Shown: piece by piece, positions 11,357 through 21,008 of the stretch
How the letters are laid out: every line of letters begins with the position of its first letter
How positions within the stretch are numbered: the stretch's first letter is position 1
Source of the DNA: Enoplolaimus lenunculus
Taxonomy: Eukaryota > Nematoda > Enoplea > Enoplida > Thoracostomopsidae
Length of the DNA: 64,000 nucleotides
NCBI GenBank assembly: GCA_030248215.1
Contig: JASANG010002954.1
Coordinates: 124,001 to 188,000, forward strand
Direction: 5' to 3'
Program-made: the position numbers and the translations under genes
The notes under the pieces: model-generated
What the model was told of the DNA's origin: nothing
The model's input: the letters and a program-made list of their open reading frames with translations, nothing else
The model's database searches: none

Positions 11357-12487
11357 TTATGATTCAGTCGCTGGTGAAGACTTACCGCGCTTAGGCGATA
11401 CAAACGCCGACGACGCTGTGTATTTAGTTGATGAAGATTCTTCGCTGTCTGAGGGTAAATCACTGTCAGACATATTAATCGCTCCTGTGCTCTGTGGTTC
11501 ATCTTCATTATCGCTCCAATCGTTTGTAACGCAACCAGTCGAACAGTCACCAGCGGACGACGATTCGTGGACGCGTTTAGACTTTTGCTTTTTCACCATT
11601 GACGACGATGTCGGTTTGACGAGCGTCGCAAAATCGGTTGCGACCGTGGGAAAATTTGTTGAGACCGTGGGAAAGCCGTTTGCGATCGTTGGAAAATTTC
11701 GACCGCTAGTCGCCGATGATGACGTCATTCTTGCTGAATCACTACCGCCATCGTTCACGTCATCGTCGTCGACATCATCGTCATCGTCATCGTTGTCAGA
11801 CGCATGGGAATTTTTTGAACGTTTTTCAGGTGGTGACGGTGAGTGCTGAGTTTTGTCGGTTGAAAATATCAAAGGTCCGCCGCCACTAATTGCTCGGTGA
11901 TAGTTGAGAAATTGAGACGGTGTGATCGCTGGGCACTTAGGAGGTCCAAGAGGTAGAGTTGTGAAACAACCGGTTGTTGTCGCAACTGGAGCAAACCCTG
12001 GTAAAGCTGTTGGCACACCAAGGTTTAGTGGCAGAATTTCAGCTATCGAACCAGGAGGATATTCCTTAGGTGGACACTCAGACGGGTTAAGGGTCATGTT
12101 GAGCGCAAGCGCCAGGTCTGATTGAGACTGAGGTCCAAGAATATTTCCGTTATTTGGAAGCATTGACGCAGTAGGAAGCATTCCAGGGCCAGACTGGCCT
12201 GGAATTTGCTCGAAATTTCGTTTGACATTGCTAAGCTCCGTTGAGTCGATTAAATTCTGATTCGTGCTTTGCGCTGTGGTCGGCGTTCGCATTGAGTCTT
12301 CTGCGTTGTTGTGTTGAATTGCGGTTCCTGTACACGAAACGATGTCTCCAGTTTCGCCACTGCTACTGCTACAATTATTATTATTATTATTATTATTATT
12401 GTTGTTATTGTTGTTGTTGTTGTTGTTGTTGTCTTGTTCTTCACGTTGCGATTTTCTCCATTTGGCACGTCGGTTTTTGAACCAAAC
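11357..12487 (-). CDS. gsc: gsc exon 3, homeodomain recognition helix and long C-terminal tail
   Basis: Starts after acceptor TTTTTAG at 12488 with [18 protein letters not shown], then a run of about 20 Asn (mixed AAC/AAT codons, 12371-12432). The rest (to residue 763) is Ser/Thr/Pro-rich with the acidic run [14 protein letters not shown] (about 610-625) and ends SSPATES, stop TAA at 11359-11357. The tail matches no domain I recognise. An opposite-strand open frame (11229-11849) is a shadow of this exon's codon bias. Confidence 0.88.
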   Translation of the reverse strand, partial: VWFKNRRAKWRKSQREEQDNNNNNNNNNNNNNNNNNNNCSSSSGETGDIVSCTGTAIQHNNAEDSMRTPTTAQSTNQNLIDSTELSNVKRNFEQIPGQSGPGMLPTASMLPNNGNILGPQSQSDLALALNMTLNPSECPPKEYPPGSIAEILPLNLGVPTALPGFAPVATTTGCFTTLPLGPPKCPAITPSQFLNYHRAISGGGPLIFSTDKTQHSPSPPEKRSKNSHASDNDDDDDDVDDDDVNDGGSDSARMTSSSATSGRNFPTIANGFPTVSTNFPTVATDFATLVKPTSSSMVKKQKSKRVHESSSAGDCSTGCVTNDWSDNEDEPQSTGAINMSDSDLPSDSEESSSTKYTASSAFVSPKRGKSSPATES

Positions 12488-15070
12488 CTAAAAATTTTAA
12501 AAATAGCAATGATTAATAAATAATTTTACGATGATTTTGAAATATGACATAAATTTTGTAGCAAATTTAACTTGGGTACTTTAAACAAACTAATATTTGC
12601 AGCTGGGCCCAGTTCGCTAGTTGGCAAACATCTCGTTAGTTGCGATCGAGTGATATGCGCTATACACATTTGAGAATACTGTATCGAAATCGAATTTAGT
12701 GCAGTTAGTATGTATAACACGGTTACAATATTAACAAAACTACCATCTCCGCATTCATGTAATACTGGTTCCACGACCATTATTTTGAACTAATTTTTAA
12801 ACTTTACGTTAAAATATATTAAAAGCGTAACAAAAATCAACTGAAAGAATCTCTAAATTAACGTATAGTGTGGCATTCCAGCTTTATTATCACCAAATAT
12901 TAACTGTGTTGATAAGGCGACTAACTGAACGCATACAAGTTATCTACGCGTATACCAGCCAATGTTACTATTGTGGCGGACGTAACAGTAGATTAAGTAC
13001 ATTCCTAAGCCTCAGCCTAAGTGTTGAAAAAAAGTGTATTGATTAAGCCTACGTCTAAACCTGAGCAAACAACGTAGTCTCGAATCAAACGTCTATTGTT
13101 TTACACACCCACCAGAAAACGGGACGGCCCTAAAAGTAACATGCCCCCCATACCTCAACGCGTTCTTCTTTCAAATCTGTCCGGTGTGCGAGTTGTTCTC
13201 TGAGCAGAACATCAGGATAGTGAGTTTTCTGAAATGTCGCTTCAAGCTCAGCCAGCTGTTCTTCTGTGAAAATTGTCCGGTGCCGTCGTTTGCGTTTGCC
13301 GTTTGCCGTAAACGCCCCAAAACCAAGACCCAGGAACCCACCGGACGCCGCTGGTTGATGGCCAGAAGTCCCAAGCCCGGGCATAATCGACGGACCGAAC
13401 GGTGTGCCGGTGTACGGATTCAAACCGAGTGATGACTTGTATGCTGCGGCTGAAAATGTAAAAAAATAGATTTTACAATTATTCGTAAACGACGAATCGC
13501 TTTGCAAACCGAGCACTGAGGGGTTAATTCTACCCCCCCTCATTTTTTTCTATCAATGTAATTTAGCAATATATATGTATATATATGTATATCTATGTAT
13601 ATATACATATATATTATATGTATATATACAAATCTGTGAACCAAAAACTGGTTATGCTCCACTTAAACTGGTTTATTTCATAGCATAGTTTTTGTTTCAC
13701 AGTAAACGTTTGGAAAAAAGTTGTAGAATCAGTTCAAGTTTTCCAAACTCAATGGTGTGAATTAATATTTACCAGTGTGCCAGCTTTGCGCAATGCGCAA
13801 AAGTTAGCGAAAGCACAAAAATTTCCTTGCAAATTTTCTTGTCATAGAACAATCACGTGTATTTCTTAACAATTATAGTAAATAAAGTAATGCTGGAAAG
13901 TTGCCCAAAATACAATATGTGGGGCGTTCCAGCTTTAATATATAGATTTGGCTTTATACGTAAAAACTTAAATTGCTCAGAATCTTCGCGATGCGGTGAA
14001 ATGTTATCCAAGCACAGTTAAAGCCTTAGGCGTGAAATAAGCAATAGACTTAGATGTTGCACTTATTTTTAGGCTTAGGCCTCGGTAAAGTTTTACCTTT
14101 CAACTGATACTTAAACACTAAAGCCTACACTTACATGTAAGAACTATTTAAGCTAATGTTGCTGCCCTAAAAGTAACATTGGCCGAATTTTAGATCAAAA
14201 CATACCAAACGCCTCTGCCGGACTTCCAGACGGTCCAAACTGTGTCGCGGCGCTAGTCGGAGCGACCCACGCCATAGGGTACGATGGCGGAAGAGGCAAG
14301 CCAACAGTTGTGGTTGCTACTGACTTCGGGGGTCCGCTCAGATCATTGCTATCGCCAGAGGCTGTTGCTAGTTTAGGCTGAGCTCGAGATACGACGACTT
14401 GAACAGGGGCAGACGTTGACTTAAAATTGTTTATGGATCGTTTCAGATGAAACTGTTTCGAAATTCCATTCAGTTTCGCTGTCGACTCGTTTGTTGTTGC
14501 TGTTGTGTTCAATTTTTCTACATTTGTTCGTTTAGACAACTTTTCCAACGGAGAACATTTCGTAGCTAAAGGCTTAGGGTCAGTTTCGGAGTTAATTTGA
14601 ACTTTGCTTAATATCTGATCGATTGAAAACGATGTTCGCGCAGTTGTGGTTGAAATTTGACTTAACTGAGGTTGAGTTGAACTTTGGAGCGCCGCTGATT
14701 GTTTGCAAGGTTCTTGCGGCTTGGGGGTACCAGTCAACGAGGGTAACGGACCAGTGAGTGAGGTATTAATTCCTGTGAGGTCACTTGTATAGGGACCTAT
14801 TGCTGTATTGAGGTGGCTTAAGTTGTTAGTTGCAGCAATTAGCGCAGTTAGGTACGCTTTGAAAACGTCTGTGTTTACCGGAGCATTATTTGATACTCCT
14901 GTAAGTGATTGCAGTTGCAGTGCGTGCATGTAATCTGCAACCGGGTTATTTGTTGAATTTGACGCCGAAATAGGCGGAGTTTGCTCGTTAAGCAGCGGAA
15001 TTGCAGGAAACACATTTAACGAAGGTACGCTGGATATATTAGCAAGACTTGATATTGGAAAATTCATCAT
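11357..15070 (-). CDS. gsc: goosecoid homeobox transcription factor, 3 coding exons
   Basis: Exons 15070-14206, 13449-13154 and 12487-11357 join in frame (865+296+1131 = 2292 nt) to give 763 residues. All junctions are GT-AG (phases 1 and 0). The homeodomain is residues 342-401: it starts [17 protein letters not shown] and ends [12 protein letters not shown], with lysine at homeodomain position 50 (K391), the bicoid/goosecoid DNA specificity class. The intron between homeodomain positions 46 and 47 sits where I recall goosecoid genes being split. An eh1 Groucho-binding motif, FSIDQIL, is at residues 148-154; known Gsc proteins carry FSIDNIL-type motifs near the N-terminus. Goosecoid is a nuclear repressor of axial and head patterning. 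Odd points: the family is usually about 250 residues, but here the N-terminus is 340 residues and the tail 360, with poly-Asn directly after the homeodomain and an acidic run around residues 610-630. Start chosen at the first ATG of a Met-Met pair; an upstream exon is not excluded. Confidence 0.93.
12957..13146 (+). mobile_element. family A (GTTACTTTAA subtype) in gsc intron 2, at the splice donor
   Basis: Ends (A)GCCAATGTTACTATTGTGG and GGCCCTAAAAGTAACATGCC; short CCTAAG repeats inside. The flanks CGTATACC (12949-12956) and CCCATACC (13147-13154) match at 6 of 8. The right flank includes the last base of gsc exon 2 and the GT of its donor. Confidence 0.72.
13154..13449 (-). CDS. gsc: gsc exon 2, Pro/Gly-rich linker and homeodomain positions 1-46
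   Basis: The acceptor is a pyrimidine tract ending TTTTCAG at 13450; the exon starts CCGCAGCATAC. Protein: [20 protein letters not shown], a linker, then the homeodomain through helix 2 and the start of helix 3 (LKEERVE). The donor is GAG then GTATGG at 13153. Translation past the donor runs into a transposon end, which confirms the splice. Confidence 0.93.
13560..13632. repeat. TATA/CATA microsatellite in gsc intron 1
   Basis: Alternating TATATATGTATATA sequence, partly palindromic. Confidence 0.8.
14030..14184 (-). mobile_element. family A remnant in gsc intron 1, near the donor
   Basis: The end GCCCTAAAAGTAACATTGGCC lies 21 bp from the donor of gsc exon 1. TTTAGGCTTAGGCCTCGG upstream (14070-14088) is its repeat part; the other end is not clear. 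Confidence 0.55.
14206..15070 (-). CDS. gsc: gsc exon 1 (residues 1-288 plus first base of 289)
   Basis: Begins [14 protein letters not shown] and ends PAEAF followed by one G before donor GTATGT (14205-14200). It holds the eh1 repressor motif FSIDQIL (148-154), flanked by Ser/Thr/Gln-rich unstructured sequence. Phase 1 at its end matches the phase of exon 2, giving a clean Ala codon across the junction. Confidence 0.88.
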
Positions 15071-15152
15071 TTCGATTATAAGTACTATTTATTTAATTTA
15101 AAAATATGTTATGACTACTTACTAAATTAAATAAAACAAATTTATATATATT

Positions 15153-15545
15153 TAGGATGCAACCGGAACTATAAAATACCGGAACCAGACGGCTAAAAAT
15201 GCCGAAACCGGAAAACAAACATCATTTGTTACCGAAAAATTCATTTTAGAGCTTTTTTGTTGCTTTTAATAGTGTAAACACACCAATACCAAAATCCTGA
15301 AACAAATGCAACAGCTGGAAAACATGTGATAATTTATAGAGTATGAGACAAATTGAAAATTTTACCAATACACGCTCAAATAATTTTACAATAATTAGTT
15401 ACAATAATACACCAATTTTTCATAAATTTTCGAAAGACAACAATTTTCAATACCAAAAATACCGGAAAATTTCGGAGAAAAAAGAAAAAATACCGGATTT
15501 ATTACCGTAACCGGATAGGGAAGAATACCAGTATTTCCCAACCGG
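15153..15545. mobile_element. relic of the CCGGAACC-rich hAT-like element, upstream of gsc
   Basis: ATGCAACCGGAACTATAAAA at the left; TACCGGAACC, GCCGAAACCGG and ACCGTAACCGGATAGGG follow, resembling 10562-10949. It lies within 500 bp of the gsc start codon, so it may occupy promoter DNA. Confidence 0.5.
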
Positions 15546-15882
15546 GATTCGGATTGTCTCCATTGCGGCGAACCTAAAAATTGATTCAAACATTCGTTGA
15601 CAGGGCATTGAAAATTTATTGAAAATGTTTCAATGATGCATAACGAAATCAACGGAAAAACAGGGTATTCCGATTTTTTTCCAAAGGATTGGAAAGACAG
15701 AAAAAATGTTTTAAAATAGGTTAATTTTAGCAAATTACTTGCGGAACATGAACAAAACGTCGCTGAAAACTGTAATAAAAATTGGTTTTCCCCATGCCTC
15801 CCATACGGAGAGAGTTTCATTTGAGTGTCACAGTGGCGCTGATCATGTATGATTTTGTAATACGTGTTTGATTAGATGTACC

Positions 15883-16026
15883 GGCCAAGGGCCAGCACCG
15901 TAGCATAAGAATATTCCTAAACTAAGCCTAAGCCTAAGCCTAAGCAAAAAAATTAGTCTAAAGCTTAAGCTTACTCTGTTGCATGTGCTGCCGGAAAACG
16001 TTCCGGCCGTTTTCTATACATGGGCC
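15883..16026 (+). mobile_element. family A element, short
   Basis: GGCCAAGGGCCAGCACCG left, GTTTTCTATACATGGGCC right; one repeat block (CTAAGCCTAAGCCTAAGC). Confidence 0.7.
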
Positions 16027-16181
16027 AACGTATTTTGAACTAAACTTTTAATTAAATTCATGTGTCAAAGCAACTACACAAATCCTGTTAGCAGATTTTT
16101 TGCAGAACTCAAACTTTGAGCGATTTACATAGTAAAAATAGTCACGTAATTTCCATAGGATTGTTTTGGCACCAAATTTTA

Positions 16182-16383
16182 GGCCCATGTTACATTTAGG
16201 GGCGTCCAGATTTCTGGTGGGTCTATAAAAGAGTACGTTTAGATTCTAGATTTCATTTTTTGCTTAGGCTTAGGCTTACGATTAAGCTTTGGCTTAGGAA
16301 TACGTTTCTCCAACGATTAGACTTAGGCTTAGGCTTAGCAATACGCTTAATCTACTGTTACGCTCCTTAAAGTAACATTGGCC
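16182..16383 (-). mobile_element. family A (GTTACTTTAA subtype), complete
   Basis: GGCCCATGTTACATTTAGGG to CCTTAAAGTAACATTGGCC, with TTAGGC-type repeats. Flanks AAATTTTA (16174-16181) and AAAGTTTA (16384-16391) match at 7 of 8. Confidence 0.8.
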
Positions 16384-16693
16384 AAAGTTTAAACGTCCTT
16401 GCATTAGTGCTAAAGCACGGCGAAATGTTTTTAATATTTTTTCCGAAAGAAAAGCATTTTCCCGAATTTTTCCGGAAAAAACCAACCCTGATATAGAGAT
16501 ATATAAATGATGTTGTAGAAAAACAAAAAAATTTTCTTAAGCACATTTAAAAGACAACTTTCACGAAGACTTTTCGCATCTCAAAATTCAAAAAATTTTC
16601 TCTACAATTTACCGTTTTAGTAAAGTTTAATTTCAATACTGTAGTTCTCAAAAATGTATACTTTCAGACAAACTGATAGTGATAATAATATTA

Positions 16694-16694
<1 letters not shown>

Positions 16695-16737
<43 letters not shown>
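16695..16737 (+). repeat. (TAA)n microsatellite
   Basis: About 13 TAA units. The neighbouring sequence to 17280 is AT-rich with nothing recognised. Confidence 0.9.
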
Positions 16738-16738
<1 letters not shown>

Positions 16739-17286
16739 GAAAGAGTTACTTTGTGAAATCTTAAAAACAATAAAAAGGTGGTCAAGAACAGAGTTAAGAA
16801 AATAGCCGAAAAGTTTAAAAGAATACGCAAAATCAACAGTTTTTAAACCGGTAAACGAAGCTGAGAATAGAGGTTTTTTACTCATTTGTTCTGTTAAACA
16901 TTTCGAAAATTCGTATTTTCTATTTCTGTACGACTTTTCTCAATCGAATTGTATATTAATTTTGTATTTTCAAAATAAAAATATGACCATTTTTAGTGTA
17001 AAATTTGCAACTTTTAAGTACTATCACATTTCATCAATAACACAACAACGCTTCGTCTGAGTCTTGATTTTATACAAATTTTTCAATCTAAAATTCCGGA
17101 CTGTATATCTATATTAGTGATAGCTGTAGTTATTAAATAACAAAATATGTTCCATTTCCTATTTTTAACCTTTAGTCTTTACTGTCTGTTTAGTTGCAGA
17201 ACCACTAGGATAATGTTGTTAGTTTCTGGGTGGATAAAGTAGTTTCAAAATCTGCAATACCAGCATTTCGACGCGTTATATATAAC

Positions 17287-17473
17287 GCTGCATGAAATAA
17301 TGAGTCAAATTGACTCTCTCCGAAATAGGCTTTACGGCACTACACAAAGTGAGTTAAATTCGACTCACTGAGCTGTGCGATTGACTCTGGTGGAGTCGAA
17401 TCTGACTCAATTTGTGTAGTCCCGTATAGCCTGTTTCGGAGAGAGTCAATTTGACTGACCATTTTCTGCAGTG
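17287..17473. mobile_element. family B foldback element
   Basis: Left arm ATGAGTCAAATTGACTCTC...GGCTTTACGG, right arm GTAGTCCCGTATAGCC...GAGAGAGTCAATTTGAC and TTTCTGCAGTG. Nearly the whole length folds back. It abuts a family C element without spacer. Confidence 0.82.
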
Positions 17474-17905
17474 TACTGTAGTGACCGTATAAGAGGGTGC
17501 GGTGTAATAAGAAGGAGGGGGTCCACATTTAAGTCTCAATCAATAGGAGTCCGTAATAGCGTCCTTAAATCCTAATTTCAGTCCATGAAGGTCAGTTTTT
17601 CCTAATTGTAGTGTATAAATGACTCCAGGACCAAATAAAATTGAGTTCGAATTTTTAAGCGTACTTACATTTTGAAAGTAAATTCCTCAGCATAACCCTG
17701 CATGATCGCTCAAGCTATTGACGCAAGACAAATAATAAACGTATAATTCAACGGATAATTGCAGTACCAGATATATATCAGTAACGAAAGGTAGCGGAGC
17801 GTGGGCTAAAAATAAATAACAGTCCGTAACCGAATAACAAAGTGGGGGTACCCTCTGAGGAGACCAAATAAACATGAGTCCCCCTGTTATTCGGGTTACT
17901 AAACT
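17474..17905 (-). mobile_element. family C element, complete, inverted
   Basis: TACTGTAGTGACCGTATAAG at one end, TGTTATTCGGGTTACTAAA at the other. The body repeats the AATAGGAGTCCGTAATAG and AGGACCAAATAAAATTGAG phrases of the family. No open frame of note. Confidence 0.75.
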
Positions 17906-18198
17906 ACTGCAGACGAAGCCGGCTCAATATATACTTGCGGAAACCAAATTCAGTTGTTTTGAGGTGGGAACGTTCCCAAAAAATATATGGCGTTTCAGGT
18001 TTAATAGTGTTAATATAGTGTTTTATAATATGAAAGTTTAACTTTAAACCGCAACAACCGGGTAAAATTTCACTCTATATATAAGGATCGTGGGTTAGGA
18101 TAACTGTAACTGGTATTGTATTCTCTATGTTTGAGCATGGTCAGGGTTTCAAATTGGAAGAGAGTGTTTTGGTTTTTCTATTTTAGGTTAAAAGTGCT

Positions 18199-18375
18199 GG
18201 CCCATGTAAAGATCAGGGGCAGAACGTTTTTCTGCGGGACTAGAAATGAGTAAGCTTAAGCTTTAGACTAATTTTTCGCTTGGCTAGGCTTAGGCTTAAG
18301 CTTACTAATATGTGCTCATTGGTGCGTTTAGGCTTAGATTAGGCTTCTGTTCCGCCCCTGTTTTTTACATTAACC
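18199..18375 (-). mobile_element. family A element, complete
   Basis: GGCCCATGTAAAGATCAGGG to CTGTTTTTTACATTAACC, between AAAGTGCT (18191-18198) and AAAGTGTT (18376-18383), 7 of 8 matching. Confidence 0.82.
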
Positions 18376-20165
18376 AAAGTGTTGCACAAGTTCGTTCGTT
18401 CGGTAATTTATGGAGTAGATAAAATAATTTTATCTGTCCACCTGCATGCATACGCCGTTGTATTCAGGCAATAATTGTAATAATTTCGCTGCAATTGTCA
18501 TGAAGGATACGATTTAAAGGGCAAAACATCTTTAGGTCGAAAATTTAAAAAGACACTGCAAAATTGTGCTCAGTTTAGCCCTTACTGGGATTGGTATATT
18601 CAGGTGTAAATAGCATCTTTATTACTAGGTTTTCAAACAAGCGAACTACGATAGCTATGGATCAAGTATTACGCACTGTTGTAGGATAGAGTCAAATGAA
18701 AAAAAATTACACAAAGTGTTCATAGACATTGGACGGTTGAGCCCATAGTCTCGGTTTGAAGTAATATTTGAAATCTGGCGAAAATTTTTGAAATTTTAAA
18801 ACAAAATAATTTCAGTAAACAAACCATTGTTTCATTTTAATAGTATTATTTTCATTAAACTTACAAACAACTGCAAACGCCGCCCGAATTTCATCCGTCA
18901 AAGTTCAAAAAGAAAAATAAATAGAAGAAGAAGAAAAAAGATACATTTTCCAAAATCGTTGTTGATTTTAGGAATTTTGAGTGAACTTTGCCCTGTGGGA
19001 CGAGTTTGAGTCTTTGTCTGTTATTTTTTTTGAAGCACCGGTTTGTATCTTAAAATTTTAAAACGATTTGACGGTTGAAATTGTTACCCGAAAGATAAAT
19101 AAATATTTTGTTTTTGAGTAAATATCAAATAAACAGATCATCCTATAAATAATCAATTATCAGGCGTTAAGACTGAAACAAGATATATCAGTTCGCTCGT
19201 ACAAACTACTAGTACACGTAGTTGCACACACGTGCATCGATCACAATATAGCTGGTTTGGCTACCTTTCACAGTTGCGTTTCACCGCAAAATTACACGCA
19301 AAAAAGTATTTCAGAATTTATTCAGAAAAGTATATTCTGTGGCAAATCTGACAAGTTTTTCTGATATTTAAAACAATTTTTCAAAAAATAACTGGAAAAC
19401 GTATATTTACAAACTGTATTTCAAAACTTTTCCGAAATCTTTTCTGTTATAACAGAAATACATTTCAAGTGCAAATTGCTAATTATATTTCTTAAATGTA
19501 ACAAAAACTTTTTCTTAAATATCAGAAATATTATTTTGAGTGTAAGTCAATACGTAAAATCTTGCATAAAAGCAACTATCGTTTAGTTTTAAAAAACACT
19601 TTTTTCCTCCAAATGCCTTGCCCGTGTTAACTGCTGCTTGAAAATACCACAGTGTCTGCCAATTACGCTTTTAGTTAACAGGAATAATATCGTAGACCCC
19701 TAAAGAAGTTAATTTTAGACATAGCGTTCCGTTTATCTGTATGTGTATAGTATAAAAATTTACGGTGTTCCAAGTCCGATTAAATAGTTCCAGCGTCCGC
19801 CATACAGATACAATTTACAATGCATTATACACGTTTGATTTGCGTTTATACAAAGTTTCAAGAAATACCAAATATATACGACGATACAATATCTATTCTG
19901 CATATTTTACTGCTATCACAAAAAGATTTATGCACAAATAAATATGTTAACGCTGAAAAGTTGCCCAAAATACGTTTGTGGGACGTCCAGCTTGAATATA
20001 TAGAATAGACAAGATTCGATGTTAGCGAAATTAAAAACACAAACTATCTTTCTGCGTATAACCATGTGAGACATGCTTGTCATAGTGCATATGCAATATA
20101 TAAATGCAATGCACACTGTGTTGTGTGCTTGCTGGCAGCATGCGGTCGACACATATAGCAGACGC
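18376..20165. other. intergenic, sparse fragments
   Basis: 18590-18660 has a family F-like phrase (GTTTTCAAACAAGCGAAC). Otherwise AT-rich with no exon-like frame. Confidence 0.4.
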
Positions 20166-20169
20166 AGCT

Positions 20170-20415
20170 GGAGTGGCGGGCGACGTAGCGCAATGGTAGA
20201 GTATTCGCTTAAGGGTCCGTAGGCTGAGTGTTCGTTCCCCGCTTCGGAGGCGCGTTTTTCCAGCTGCTTAGTGGAAAGGTCTGAGGTCCCGGTTCCTACC
20301 TAGACTGACAGTGCACAACAATTAAGAATTGCACATTTATATGGCATTTAGTACGCGACTGCGTTTCTAATCACAAGATCAAGCTCCAGCAGTAGGTTTA
20401 CCCTTCCAATGCTGT
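20170..20415 (+). mobile_element. tRNA-derived SINE-like sequence
   Basis: An internal polymerase III promoter pattern: A-box TAGCGCAATGG at 20188 and B-box-like GTGTTCGTTCCCC about 35 bp on, then a non-tRNA body containing GGTCTGAGGTCCCGG. The tRNA fold is degenerate, so it is not called a tRNA gene. No poly-A or clear 3' end. Confidence 0.5.
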
Positions 20416-20504
20416 AAAACGTTTATCTTTGTTAGAAAAATTTGACAGAATCAAACTACACCACTATGAAACATTTCGGCCGAAGTCAACAGAGAACAGC
20501 GACG

Positions 20505-21008
20505 TCACATTTAGTATAAGCATATTCCTAAACCTAAACCTAAGCCGTCTAAGCAAAAACGTAATGTAAAGCTTAGACTTTACTCTATTGCAGTTCCGCA
20601 GAAAAAAACGTTCCGCCATTGATTTCCACGTTGAATGAACTTATTAATATTGAGAAAACTTTTGATGTCAGGCATTTTTCCGCATAAATCGCAAAGAAAA
20701 TTTGGCCGTTTAGGAAAAAATTAAAGAATACTGCCAGATCAAATCGGTGATGCCTAATGACCCCCCACTGTTATTTTTATATAATAAACAACTTCAAATC
20801 TTGAAATTCTTCAAAATTATTATACATTCAGTTTGACGTTTTGAAGTTTTAAAATTTATTCGCTATTCTGAGCCCTTATTTACATCAACCATGAGCCAGT
20901 GCCTCTGCTACGCGAGTGAACATTATATGCATATTAAAATTTTGGCCAATGTATACAACAGGGCTGTAACAGTAGTATAAGCGTATTCCTAAGTCTAAGC
21001 CTATGTGT
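20505..21008 (+). mobile_element. two family A fragments
   Basis: 20505-20620 retains the CCTAAACCTAAGCC repeat and the CAGAAAAAAACGTTCCG block; 20944-21008 is a left end (GGCCAATGTATACAACAGGG) that stops in the repeat. Confidence 0.6.

Noticed and set aside
11229-11849. 206-codon plus-strand frame opposite gsc exon 3.
   Set aside because: Shadow of the gsc coding strand; Asp/Ser-rich codons leave the antisense frame open.
12487-13154. The idea that the gsc homeobox intron was created by the transposon.
   Set aside because: An intron at homeodomain position 46/47 is, as I recall, shared with other goosecoid genes, so the intron predates the element.
20170-20260. A functional tRNA gene.
   Set aside because: The A- and B-boxes are present, but the acceptor and anticodon stems do not pair; treated as SINE-like.
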